Position numbers and translations under genes: made by a program. The notes under the pieces are model-generated. The model ran no database searches and had not been told where the DNA came from. It worked only from the letters and a program-made list of their open reading frames with translations. From Rhodotorula mucilaginosa (taxonomy: Eukaryota; Basidiomycota; Microbotryomycetes; Sporidiobolales; Sporidiobolaceae): DNA of 64,000 nt. This document shows positions 1-11,200 of the stretch, in pieces. The stretch covers positions 868,001 to 932,000 of the forward strand of contig CP137874.1 of the NCBI GenBank assembly GCA_034406715.1. The letters are read 5' to 3'. The number at the start of each line of letters is the position of its first letter. Position 1 is the first letter of the stretch.

Positions 1-808
1 TGGGATGTTCGGATCGGGCGTGGAAGTTTGGCGGATTCTGGCCCAGCGCGCCAAGGAGCTCGAAGACTTGCGGATTCACCACGATTGGGTCGCTCTCGAT
101 GGGCTTCAGTATCTTGTGAGCGTCTTAAGGGCCACACGTTGCCTCAAGAGACTCGACATCGAGGGTTCAGTTCCCCGGCTCCGTCTACGACGCGGTCGGC
201 ACATGCCGCTTTTGCCACCCTTACCTGTCTTGACCGGTTTGTACATTCCAACAGCGCAGTGCATCACAGCGACAACCTTCACGGGTTCGGATACTCTCAA
301 GACACTCAGCCTTGTACAAGTTGAAGCTGGCGACCTGGCGCATGTCGCAAAGTGTGTCGGTCACAACGTCAAGCGTCTCGACATTTTATCCCTTGCAGAG
401 ACATGTCACGAGGATCCGCCACCAATCCTTGTGGCTTTACGTCATCTCAAACTGCCCCACAGCGCTACTTCCGTGCGCCTGTCGTCCCTCATTGACCCCG
501 CAACCCAACTTGAGACCCTCACCATCTATCAGTTGAGCCGTGAAAACCTCGCCGACCTTCGAGAGTTCTACGGACGTCAACCTCACAAGACCCTCAAACG
601 TGTGCACATCCTTGTGCCAGTTGAATGTCTCTGGCTCGAGTCCGAAGGGGATTACTGGGTCTCCGAGTTGAGCTTGGAAGCAGAGAAGCCGATCCGCGAA
701 TGGCAACTTCGCAAACTTGCCTCGCGGCGTCTTTTTGACCGCTGCCTCGTGTGGGCGGCACAGTTCGGCATTACCATCCAGGCAAGGCTGTGCAGGCAAC
801 AATCATGA
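1..808 (+). CDS. F-box/LRR-like protein, C-terminal part (5' end outside window)
   Basis: This is the end of a gene that enters from the left edge; the open frame runs to a TGA at 806-808. The 267 visible residues align along their whole length with the complete gene just downstream (1244-2636). Shared blocks include RxPHKTL, GDLAHVA, a PLPVLT strip and a C-terminal R-L-hydrophobic block ending near the GIT(I)xA motif. The spacing of leucines suggests irregular leucine-rich repeats. The F-box itself would lie upstream of the window. Such proteins usually act as substrate receptors of SCF ubiquitin ligases, but that is inferred from the paralogue. The ATG at 5 is probably internal, because in the paralogue the aligned position lies well inside the protein. 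Confidence 0.7.
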   Translation, partial: GMFGSGVEVWRILAQRAKELEDLRIHHDWVALDGLQYLVSVLRATRCLKRLDIEGSVPRLRLRRGRHMPLLPPLPVLTGLYIPTAQCITATTFTGSDTLKTLSLVQVEAGDLAHVAKCVGHNVKRLDILSLAETCHEDPPPILVALRHLKLPHSATSVRLSSLIDPATQLETLTIYQLSRENLADLREFYGRQPHKTLKRVHILVPVECLWLESEGDYWVSELSLEAEKPIREWQLRKLASRRLFDRCLVWAAQFGITIQARLCRQQS

Positions 809-1243
809 GGAATTGCGTGAGGTGTGCGGGAAGGAGAATAGGCATCTGGTGCTGGCTTGCTTGTAGGAAGTTGTGAAACGCTTTGCTTGAACACTCGGAC
901 CCGTCTCACAAGAATAGATGCTCAGAGTAACAGAGTGCCGCTTAGCGGGGCGCTCGTTGGCAAGAAGAAGAGGTGCGCTTGGGTGCGCAGAATCTCGGCG
1001 AAAACGCCAGATCCCTCGGTATTTGCGGCGAGGCGCACCTGGACCTGCGATTATGCGAGCGTTTCGTACGAAACAAGCATGCTCGATATCAGAAAGCCTA
1101 CTATAATTCCAACTTCAACGGCTCCGAGAGCGATTGGCGACCGAGAGGCGCGTGCACGGCTTGGTGGATGTCCGCGGACCCGATTTTCCGTTTTCCTCCG
1201 GCCTCCCTTCCTCCTCTTCACCCAGACACGCTCACTGTACAGA
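809..1243. other. Spacer between the tandem F-box-like genes
   Basis: These 435 bases hold the 3' flank of the first F-box-like gene and the promoter/5' leader of the second. I see no credible coding exon, although the frame of the downstream gene happens to be open upstream of its ATG. Confidence 0.5.
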
Positions 1244-2636
1244 ATGCAGCCTGGGCAAGAAAGTACAGCCAGCGACACCACCAGCTTCTCTGCCGCCGGC
1301 CCGCTTCCCGGGTCCTCGCCGTTCTCGCTCCTGCCGGACGAACTCATCCGCACCATCGCCACACACTTGCATCCGCCCGACCGATTTCGACGCGCGAGCT
1401 GGGCAGGGAACCCAGCGTACGCCCTCGACTACTTTGCAAGCGTGGACAAACGGATCCGCCGCATCGCCTTGTCAGTTCGTTGGGAGGTGCGTTCCGGTTT
1501 GGGCTCAGGCCGCTTACTCTGGCAAAGAGGATTAACGCCCTGCCTTCGGTGGGAAGTAGGCTGTAACACTGCATACAATCAGCCCCCTGGCGCCGCTGCT
1601 GCTCACTCGACTATCCCTGTACGGACACCACGTCAAGTTCCTTTCGGTATTCGCCAAGTGTGCCTGGAACACAATCACATTAGAGGAGCAGCTCGCCCGG
1701 GTCGTTGCCAGTCTCTCTGCATGCAAAAACTTGCAGAGCTTGACAATGTCAGGTATTCAGCAGGGCGGCAATGAGGAACGTCGATCGGGCGCCGCAGTCT
1801 TTCAAACTCTGGCCGAACGTGCTTCCAAGCTCAAATATTTGTCAATCGGCTCGTTTTGGACTGCGATCGGCGGAATTGAGAATCTGGAGGGTGTCTTATG
1901 GGCAGCAGCTTGTCTCGAACAACTCAGAATCGATTGCTCAAATGGGGGCCGTTATCTTCGAGCCCGCCGATTTCCGCCTTTGCCACCTCTCCCCGTGCTG
2001 ACCGAGTTGTGCATACCAACAGCGGACCTCGTCACAACAGCAACTTTTGCCGGGACAGAGATGTGCAAGCAACTGAGACTCGACTGCGTCCGAGCCGGCG
2101 ACCTCGCGCATGTCGCACGCTGCATTGGCCACAGCCTCGAGCGTCTCGACATCTGGGCCCTCGCCGAGACCGCTCACGAGGCGCCGCCGCCGGTCTTCGC
2201 GGCTTTGCACCATCTCACATTGCCAAGAAGTGCCACTACAGTGTGCTTGTCGGCCCTCTTTGACCCCGCAACTCCACTCGAGACCGTCATGATCTACGAG
2301 TTGAGTGTCGAAAATTTCGCCGACCTCCAACAGTTCTACGAACGTCAACCTCACAAGACGCTCACCCATCTTGACATCGGCTGGCCAGGGGACATTTCCT
2401 GGCGCGAGCCTGAATGGGCTCGACGAATGACCGAGCTCACGTCGGTAATGGGACAATCGCCGAGGATCGCCGAATGGAAGCTTCGCCTGGAGAAGGCAAG
2501 GCCTTTACTCGCACGCTGCGTTGCGTGGGCAGACATGCACGGTATCACCATTACAGCCAAATGGTACGGACCAGAAATGTATGAATGGTTCGGACCGGAT
2601 ATGATCGAGGGGATAAGGGCGGAGATGCGCGCGTAA
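1244..2636 (+). CDS. F-box/LRR-like protein, complete paralogue of the gene at the left edge
   Basis: Two exons, 1244-1470 and 1583-2636, give 426 residues. The intron uses GTCAGT at 1471 and an AATCAG acceptor at 1581-1582; a donor at the later GTGCGT would put the second exon in the wrong frame. Residues about 25-45 carry an F-box-like motif (LLPDELIRTIATHL), followed by a long leucine-rich region without clear repeat periodicity. Family knowledge says F-box proteins bind Skp1 and recruit targets to SCF ubiquitin ligases; no target can be read from the sequence. It is a tandem duplicate of the partial gene at 1-808, with clear but diverged similarity, which suggests an expanding, species-specific family. 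The start is the first ATG before the F-box. Confidence 0.75.
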
Positions 2637-3213
2637 CGGACACCACGAAGGGAGAACGGGAACCGGGTCGCCTGCTAGCGTTTTAGAGATGATGCAATGT
2701 CCTGTTCCGGTTGCACTGAATCGAGTCCTGAGAGCGAGAAAAGGACCGGAAAGGAGCTGCCTTTCTCCTGAGAAACCAATGGGCATTGATCAACGGGGAA
2801 GGAGATCTTACTTTCTGAGAAAGCCGGATCCTACTGTATGCCGCTGTGCAGCGTGCCTGACAAGCGCGAGTGTCGGCTAGTCGTGTGGAAAGCGTTACCT
2901 ATGAATATAGCCAAACATGCCGAGATCAGCGCTCGAGTTTCGGGTAACTGCGAGAGAGCCCAAGATTTGACTCGCGATGACGCACCAGCGGTCAAACTGC
3001 CTCTGGCGCAGTCCTCATCATATACGCTGCTGCCGCACAAGTCTCGGGCAGCGGTACTTGTCCGGGCCCCTGAGCTTAGCTTGATGATGCTGGCTCCCGA
3101 TGGACGAGTGTGACCGCTTTACGACGATGACGATGCGCTGCTCTGTAGATCCGTCTCGTAAAGGCGAATATATGAGGAGGAGGAGGCATACGGCCTATGT
3201 CCATTCGAGCGCT
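2637..3213. other. Intergenic region without recognised gene
   Basis: These 577 bases lie between the 3' end of the second F-box-like gene and the 3' end of the HIT gene on the opposite strand. Short open frames occur on both strands, but none shows family motifs or splice-consistent extension. Confidence 0.5.
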
Positions 3214-4752
3214 TTAAACGAGTCCTGGCGCCTCTCCGTTCGGTGCAGAGTTGAACGAAGTACTGGCGGTTCCTCCTTTCGGCGTACCATAGACGGAGCC
3301 GACACGGACGCGCTCGCCGGCGTGCAGAATACGCAAAGCCTGTGATACGGGAGTACTGAAGTGTATCAGCAGCTCCTCATTGCTGTGTGATGCGGCAGGG
3401 GGCGTAAACGAAACGCGAAGAAAGAGCTCAATTCGCACCTGATCAACATCGACGAACCAGCTCCACCCTTTGAGCTTTTCATTCGAGCCGGTGGTAGCGG
3501 AGAGAAGAGTCTTGGAGTCCGCGGGGCGGTACTTGACCGAGCCGGGGAAAGGAAGCGGGAGGGAGAGGAGATGCAGGTGGAGATGGTTGACCTAGCGAAG
3601 GCGTTTTCGTCAGCATTGCCTGTGCGCAAAATGAAAACCAGAGGTCTTAAACATACCGAGTAGAACCTGTACGTGGCTCCACGAAGAACAAGGTGTAGAG
3701 TGAACCGCCGACAGAGGTTGGTCAGTCATCGCGGGCACTCAGGCGTGAACGAGTGAGGGAAAGCGTACGGCGGTATATGAAATCCGAGTCTGTGCAACTC
3801 AAAGCCGTTCATTGGTCGTCAGCGCGTTCCCACTAAGCCTCGATCAAGGCAGTGGTTCGAAGCGCGAATGGGATTCACGGCCGCCGCACCTCTGCTCTTT
3901 CTCCTCGACGCCTTGCTGCCGGAGGACGTGGTGACCGGTGGCCTTCATCCGCTCAACTATGAAGCAGGGAAACCGTGAGCGCAAGTTAGTCTCCTCCGAA
4001 AGAACGCCTCACGTGCAAGGGGAGGCACAACGCGAAAAGGAAGAGAGAGACGCACCGAGACCGATATCGCTCGCGGTGAGGGTCTTGACATTATCTGTGC
4101 GGTGTGGTTCAAACGCATGTCAAAACGAGCCGGCGGGTACGCGAATGGCCCAGCGCCGTGCATGATCGTGACAAGCCGAGCGAACGACGCACCGATATGT
4201 CGCTTTGGGACGGCGAGCAAGTGGACTCGACTTGCCGGAGAGCGGTCGTGGAAGATGACCATTTCAGAGTCCTGAGCATTGCGCGTGTCATACGAGGTTC
4301 AGTCTTCATAGCTGAGCTTGTCCGGATTGAGAGGAGGGAGGGGCCAGAGGGCGGCGACCGAGAGAAGGTGCTCCTCCTCACCTCGTGTACAACTCGGAAC
4401 CCTTCCGATCGACTCGTCACACCGCAAAAGACACACTTGTCCCCTCCTCCGGAAGACGGCTCCTCTCTGCGAGGTATGGTTCCAGCTCCAGCTCGTGATG
4501 TTGAGGCAGAGTCGACTCGAGCAGGCAATGATGAGGACGACGGCGAGTCGGCGGGAGGGCTGCGGCGAGCACAGAGGAGCCCGGTGAAGCAGTCTGTCAC
4601 GAACCAAGCCAGCTTGACTACCAATCGCTTGTATCGGAGCCGTCGCGGTGTGCTGATGATGACAACCCGGTTCTCTCCCTCCCGGCCTGCCCCTCCTCCT
4701 CATCGATGCTCCCGAATACTGCTGCGAACGAGCTGTTGAACGGAGACGGCAT
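3214..4752 (-). CDS. HIT-domain nucleotide hydrolase (HINT3/fungal HIT-like type), nine exons
   Basis: Reassembled from nine exons: 4752-4622, 4559-4382, 4271-4193, 4094-4056, 3956-3890, 3789-3769, 3666-3657, 3591-3439 and 3339-3214. All phases agree and give 267 residues. The protein has a CVFC motif near residue 75, then FHDRSPASRVHLLAVPKRHI, then GFHIPPFYSVNHLHLHLL. The last contains the HIT-family H-x-H-x-H-hydrophobic-hydrophobic active site, which binds the alpha-phosphate of nucleotide substrates; the middle His acts as nucleophile. A GWSWFVDVDQALRIL tail is typical of fungal HIT proteins of this class. Likely a cytosolic or nuclear nucleotide phosphoramidase or AMP-conjugate hydrolase. 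Exon 7 is only 10 nt long. The ATG at 4752 is the best start; the first intron is the least certain part. Confidence 0.88.
3657..3666 (-). other. 10-nt microexon of the HIT gene
   Basis: Flanked by a GTACAG acceptor and a GTATGT donor. It supplies the residues FYS that join GFHIPP to VNHLHLH. Leaving it out shifts the frame and destroys the HIT motif. Confidence 0.85.
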
Positions 4753-5878
4753 TCCATAGCTAAACCTGCTATGGTCCAGGTACACACGCTGGCGACGCTT
4801 CTTTCTGTCGGCATCATCACGATTCGTCCATCTTTCGACACTCGAATTCCGCGCCTGCCTTGGCCTCACGCCGCGGCCGATGAGCGACTTACCGACCGGC
4901 AAATGCTATGCAAACGCTATCAACTTCTCAATGATTGGGCTTCCGCTGCCCCTTCGCGTGACTCCTTCGATTTTGGACGGCGGCAGTACCTCCTTTTCGC
5001 TTGACTGAGTAGGGCTCGGGGTAGGATTCGGCTGATGGGACACTTTAGAAGGGGGAAAGACGCCATGCTGGTGTTCATGACGGATGACGGACGAAGGCTC
5101 TCAAACAAGGACGATTCGGTCGGCGAAGAGTCTGAGCGGCGCTTGTTCGCAGGTTTGGCAACAAGGTCGGCGGTAGAAACCCGACCGGCCCCGACTCCTG
5201 TATTATCCCTGCTTGTCAGCGCTCACTTACACACCGGAACAGTCTCTCCATGTCCAGGCTGACGGGGCAACCGGTGGGGAGACGGGCGCTGCACGTGGAC
5301 GCGCTTTTTTCGCCAACGGACCAAGCGCTGGCTAGGCAAGGCAGCCTGACTCATTGCTGAAGCTCCTTACGATGGGTCCAGTCTTCTATTGACCGGAGCC
5401 GAGTACGCCTCTGTCAATGCGTTCAAAGCTGAACAGGCGACAAGCTTTCTCGCCGTCCGTCGGTTTGTGTGTGGCGAATCAACCAGCGCTGCTGCTTTCG
5501 CCTTTCCGCTCGGGGTGTCCCCTTGATTTGAAATATCGCGACGATGCAGTACAGACGCTAAGTGAATTCGAATCGAGTGTCTGACCAGCGCAAAGGCGTG
5601 CAGCGAGGCTTGCGGCAGGAAAGAGAAGAAACCGTGTCTCGAGATTTGCACGTGAGGAGGGAGAATCCGTTCCCCACTTCGGAGTGCAGACGAGACAGTC
5701 AGCCTTGCGCGATGAGAGTCATCACGAGCGCGGTCCGGAGGAGTATAGCACCTTACAAAACGAGCCGCAAAACTTTTTCATGTGTGCTTCCGCGCGAGAC
5801 GCGTCCCGTGACCGTAGGAAGCGCGTACGCTCCTAGCTCTACGCTCGAGCACATCTATACACGCTGGATATATCTCAG
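4753..5878. other. Intergenic region between divergent genes, no recognised gene
   Basis: This 1.1-kb stretch separates the HIT gene (-) from the hypothetical gene starting at 5879 (+) and must hold both promoters. Short open frames are present on both strands, for example around 5035-5262. None has recognisable motifs and base composition is more even than in the genes. Confidence 0.5.
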
Positions 5879-7738
5879 ATGACGGTGGACAGTCGCACTG
5901 GCAGCGCAGAGCCCGCTCGGGACGAACCGATGCGCTCCTCTGCAGACGACGAGTCCGCGTCGAAAGTCAAGCACGGCGACGGCGACGAGGCGGCGCTCAA
6001 CAGGCTGACGGGGGCTGCGGACGAGGTCAAGCAGGATGCAGACGACCGCAAACCGTTCGCGGCGGCGATCGACTCTGCAGAGCCAGCGGACGAGTTGCCG
6101 CCTGCCGAAGTCGCTCGCAAGGTCAGCCCAGCGAACCGGTCCATAGCGGTTCATCGATGACGACTGACCCTCACGTGCACGTGACAGGAGATTGCGCGCA
6201 TCGACGCCTTGCTCAAGAAGCTCGACCGCACCATCAAGGAACTCGAACGCGACTCGCCCGAACCGCCTCCCTCGTCCGCCAGCAGGTCGGCCTTTTCCAA
6301 GCGGCCCTCGCCGTCCTCGTCGGCCGACGACGAGTACTACGAGGCTACCGGCTCCGGCGGCCCCGGGAACAGGACGGGCAAGCGCCAACGCCGCGTCACG
6401 ACCGAGGAGGACAAGCAGCTCAAGCAAGCCGCGAGTCGGTTCATGCACACCGAGAGGGGTTACCTCCACCCCGACACGGCGAACCGCATGTTTGTCAAGA
6501 AGAAGAGGTCGCCGAACCCTTCCGACCCGGAAGAAGACGGCGAGGAACTGTTTGACCTCTTTATCGAGACGATCGGAGGCCTCGACCAGCTCACGACCGA
6601 GGTCGGCAAAAAGGTAGGGAAGGGACTCTTTGCCCCTTCCTCTAGGCCATTACTGACCTTTTGGATCTCGCCCCCGTTGTCATACCCCAGTTCCCGCGCA
6701 TGATGTCGATCGCTCGCGCCGAAACGACCAACCGCCTGCGCACGTTCGCTCCCGGCATCCTCGGCGTCTCGCAGGGGACTCTGAATGACAGCGCGCACGC
6801 GACAACGATCCAGTTCAGGACGCACGACTCGCTCGGGTGGACGTACCTCGATCCGAAAACCAAAGAGGGTTACCTCCGCTCGCCCAGGTTGATCGAGGTG
6901 CGTTTTGTTCTCTCGCTCTCTCTCTCGCGACCACTGACATCACGTTAGGTCGCCGTCTCACTACTGACTTGCGCGTGCGCGGACTCGCCACAGGCCGTCT
7001 CGCTCGTGCTGTACGGCCCGACCTCGATCGGCAAGAAGGGCGCATTGAAGCGCTCGACTTCGCACGAACACCACAAGGGCGCGCACTGGCAGCTCAAGGC
7101 CATCCCGGCTCCGCTCGTCGCGCTCGCGGTCACGATTGTGCGTTCCTCTTTCGCGTGTTGGAACTGCCCAACTCTCTTGTCCCGGCGAACGAGGCGACAG
7201 AGACTGATCCCAATGCGAACCGTACCCGTATGTGATGCCGCGCATACAGATGCGCAGCGTCGTCATGGGCGAAAAGTCGTTCCGCCTGACGGGTACCCCC
7301 GCCGAAGCGGTCCAGGCCCGCGCCGTGTACGACAAAGTGCGCAACTACGTCGCCACCACGCCGGAAGGGGCCGACATCCGCGCGTGGCTCACGAGGGAAC
7401 TGATTCCGGAGCGGCCTAAGGAGGAAGAACACAAGGAGGCGGGCGAGGGGGCGGGCGAGGAAGGTGCTGGTGCTGCTGAGGCTGAAGTGGACCAAGATGG
7501 AGACGAGGTCATGGAGGACGCCAAGAAGCCGATCATCAGCAGCAGCAGCAGTCGGCGCACTTCGTCTCGAGCTTCGTCGTCGTCGTCGTCGCCGCGCAAA
7601 AAGGGTGGTGCCGGGGGATCGGCCGTCGCTGTCGCTGCGGGAGGAGCATCGTCGTCGTCGGGATTGTCCAACTCGTTCACGGCGGCGGTTTCGAAAGCCG
7701 AACCGAACGAGGGCGAGGATGAACTCGATGAGGAGTGA
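5879..7738 (+). CDS. Hypothetical basidiomycete protein, five exons
   Basis: Exons 5879-6121, 6188-6613, 6691-6897, 6994-7137 and 7250-7738 all join in phase 0 and give 502 residues. The N-terminus (about 1-85) is acidic and low-complexity. A short helical segment (EIARIDALLKKLDRTIKELE) follows, then a basic KRQRR patch that could be a nuclear signal. The central 200 residues look globular (RSPRLIEAVSLVLYGP, IPAPLVALAVTI). The tail is Glu/Ala- and Ser-rich. The globular part is faintly reminiscent of a fungal domain of unknown function (DUF6532-like), but I cannot confirm that. Intron 3 has two in-frame acceptors 45 nt apart, after 6948 and after 6993, each preceded by its own CTGAC branch site. 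Confidence 0.75.
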
Positions 7739-8224
7739 AAAACGGGGTGGCGCGCTTGATCGTCGTCGTCGGCGGGAGTGAGGAGGTTGGGTGTGGAAAG
7801 TTCGGGGTCGCGCAGGGAGGGAGGCACGAAGGAGGTGAACACGCTTGACGCTTGTTGGGGGACGGCTTGGGGCTTGTGGGAGGTGTGCTTTCTGCTTGTT
7901 GCAATAACTCGCTTGAACCGCTTTTTGTTACTTGGTGTCTGCCTTTGTCCGGGCGGTTGGCCGCGAACCCTGCGCTTTTCGTCTTGGCAGCTGCCTCTGT
8001 CCCTTCTGCCCATTCTAAGATTTTCGGCGCGTCGGTTCCCATCGAGCCTCTTCTCGCTACGATTGAGTAATCTCCGCGTCACTGTGCACGACCGCACATC
8101 TTCGAACCAGCAGCATTCAGATCTCCAGCGTGCTTGCTTAGTAGCGAGACAATCATACCCAATCCTCTCTTTGGCGTGAAGGCGCATGAATACGATGATC
8201 GAGCAATGGCTCATCCGATCCTCA
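7739..8224. other. Convergent 3' intergenic region
   Basis: These 486 bases separate the 3' ends of the hypothetical gene (+) and the DENND6-like gene (-). No coding exon was recognised; this should hold both 3' UTRs and polyadenylation sites. Confidence 0.55.
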
Positions 8225-11200
8225 CTACACCGTGTCAATCGACCGCGCACCACTCCCCTTTCTCGCCAAGCCGCCGCCGCCGCCGCCACTGAGCCGATGA
8301 TGATCAGGCTCATGCTCAGCTTCCCGCTCGCGCGAGAGACTCCGAGCTTTCTCGTCCCGGATCAGACGCAACCGGCTCGCCTGGGCGCGCAGCTTGGCCG
8401 CCGGTCCGTTCGCGGTTGGGCTTCCGGTAGCGGTGAAGGTGTCGCCCAATGCAGCAGAGGACGGCGGATGGGGAGACGTTGACGTGTCGACCGAGGTGTG
8501 AGCTGTCACCCTTGGTGAAGCAGAGGCCGAGGGATCGTTGTTTCCGGGCGATTCGAGACGCTGCGGAGGGGTTTGCGAGGCGTGTCAGTTCATTCCCATC
8601 ATCAGGACGGAGACTGCGCAAAAGCGGGGAGCCAACTGACGCCGACTTCGCGTTCAAACGTCCCGACCATCTCGTCCACTTCTCGCATCTGTTTCTCCCT
8701 CGCCCAATCCTCCAGATCGACATTCTCCAACTGTTTCACATACCGCTTCCGGACTTCCCCTCCCGTCGCGACGATCCGATCCTCGAGCCACCGTTGGAAA
8801 TGCGGCGAGTGCTCGATGAAGCGGAGGTAGAACCGATCCAGGGGGGAGGTGCCGGGTTGGGAGAGCGAGGGCGCTGAAGAGCGGAACGAAAGGGAGGAGC
8901 CGTGCGTGCGGAGGGAGGCGAGGAAGGCAGAGGCGGAGAAACGCGTCGACGGGGCGGGTCGCGGTCCGGGTGACAAAAGGGGAGTTCTGACCTCACACAG
9001 ATAAGATCGTCAGCAGCAGGTTCCTCAGAGCTCGTACGTGGAGCTAGGGGGCCCTGTCAGGTGACACTCACGTGCGCGCGACGACTTCGTTCCCCGCCCA
9101 GAGCGTGCCGAAGTACCGGTTGAGCGGGGCCAGAAACTGTTCCGTCAACGAGGCGAAATATCGATATATAGCCGAGTCGCAGGCCGTGTCTGTCCGTGCG
9201 CCCAGCGATTGCTTTGATGTCAGCTGCAGGAATCTCGCCGAGGGTCTTCGCAAGCCAGGACAGATTCGAAGGGAAAGAAGCGGTCAACGGACAATCTCCT
9301 CTTTGCCACAGCGTCTCGATCTCTTTCTTGACCGCCTCGTCCTTCTTGACGTGCCTCTTCCTCGTTGTCTTGAGTCCAAAATTCTTGTTCATCAGCGGGA
9401 TATCGGTATGAGTGGCGCCGTCACTGCCTTGCCGTCTCGCAACCCCCGCGAAGCGAGAACCGGTCGAAGCGGACCGCTGAGGGTGTTGCTGTTGCTGCTG
9501 CTGCTGCTGCTGCTGCTGATGGGTCGAAGACGATCGGAACAGAGACCCGCTCGTTCTGGCCGCCGAGGACGGTACGCCATTAAGCGGAGATCTTGCCGGT
9601 GCGGCGAGGGACGACAAGGTCGTTGGAGATGAGGATGAGGGTGGGAGAGACGGAACGGTACGGTCGAGGCGGAGGATGTGCGGCCAGTGCTTGCACGTCG
9701 TGAGGAGGAGTGGGTTGGTCGAAGCGATCAAGAGACCTTGTTCCGGCTGCTGCGTGCGATAGGAGGGAAGGGGTCAGCGCTCGCTCATTCGCAAACCATC
9801 AATTTGACATTTTCGTCGAAGGTGCGTAGAGGTTTCAGAGCAAAGCACCGTCGTCCGTGAGAAAGAGAGACGAGTGACGAACCTTTGTACCGGGTTTGCA
9901 GAGCCGGGCGAAATCGACGTCGTGTACGTGGAAGTAGGGGCGGTCGTCGCCCGCGAACGGGATCTGATCATTTTGGCAAGGGGGCGAGGAGAGAGAGAGC
10001 AGAGGCCAAGATTTCGTGTGTGTGTGCGATCTGATGAGCACCACCCATCCGGTTTTATGGGAAAGGAGCCAACTAACTCGACTGGACGACTCACCGGCTT
10101 GATGAGCGCCTTGAGACCTTCGACGGTTTCACTGCCCGTTCTCGGATCTCCACTCCAGACGAGGATCGGTTCGCCGAGGAGGAGCAACTCCCACAAAGTG
10201 ACCAGGGTCGAAAAGTCGATCCCTTCTCCTCCTCCTCCTCCTCCTGCCCCGGTTGTTGTTTTCGTTGTTGTTGTTGGCGTTGTCGTTGTTGTTGATAGGG
10301 AGGAGGTCGAGGGGGAGGAGGGAGAACCGCCCATCAAGGGGGATGAGCGTAGCGCGCGTGGAGAGGCGGAAGAAGGTGAAGAAGAGCCAGGAGGAGGAGG
10401 AGAAAGATGGAGGCCATCCTGGGACGGCGGAGCGAGGTGGTGGTGGTGGTGGTGGTGGTGGTGGTGGTGGTGTGGCGGCTGTTGGTGCGGAAGGGAAGAG
10501 GAGGAGGAGGAGGATGGCGGCGGCGGGAATAACAAAGTGCACAACGGCGTCGCGGGTAAACTAGCCGGGATCGTCCCCTCTTCGACTTCCCCCATCCCCA
10601 CCATCCCCATCCCTACGTTTCCGCTTCCCCTTCCGCTGTCGTTTCCATCCGCGCGACGTCGTCGTCGATGATGATAAGTCGCCGCCGCGGCTGCCGCCGC
10701 GGGCGCACCAACTCGATCCGAAGAAGCGCTCCAAGCTTGGTGGGACAAGAACGGCGAAGGCGGATCCGTATAGGGGAGCTTGCTAGTTCGAGACCGTGTG
10801 CCGGTCAAGTGTGAGGAAGAGGAGGAAGGAGGGAGTTGGACTTGGTGAGGCGAGAGGGGTATGGCGACGGTCAGGACCGAGCCGAGGAAGGGGAGTTCGA
10901 GCGTCGTGCCGGGGGTCAAGTCAGGCCTGCGATTCAAGATTACAGAGGGGGTGGGATGGGGGACATCACCCAATAGAAGAAACGGGCGAGAGGGAAAGCG
11001 CGCCGAGGAAATTTGTGACGAGTCAGTTTGGTATTTTGTTTCCCCCCCCCCCTCCCCCCGTGTGACCGGTGACAGCGCGCGCTCTCCCTCATGGCCAACA
11101 TTCAACCATTCCTCCGTTCTTCTTATTCTAAGCGTCGTTCCGCTTGAATCGGAGCAAACCCGGGGGAGGGACTGACCAACTGGCAATGTTGCGACAAGCC

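Noticed and set aside
4104-4739. 211-codon plus-strand frame over the HIT gene
   Set aside because: It is antisense to exons 1-4 of the HIT gene, whose motifs and splice phases are strongly supported on the other strand.
7345-8313. 322-codon minus-strand frame between the hypothetical gene and the DENND6-like gene
   Set aside because: Ser/Pro/Ala-rich antisense of the last exon of the hypothetical gene plus 3' sequence; no motif.
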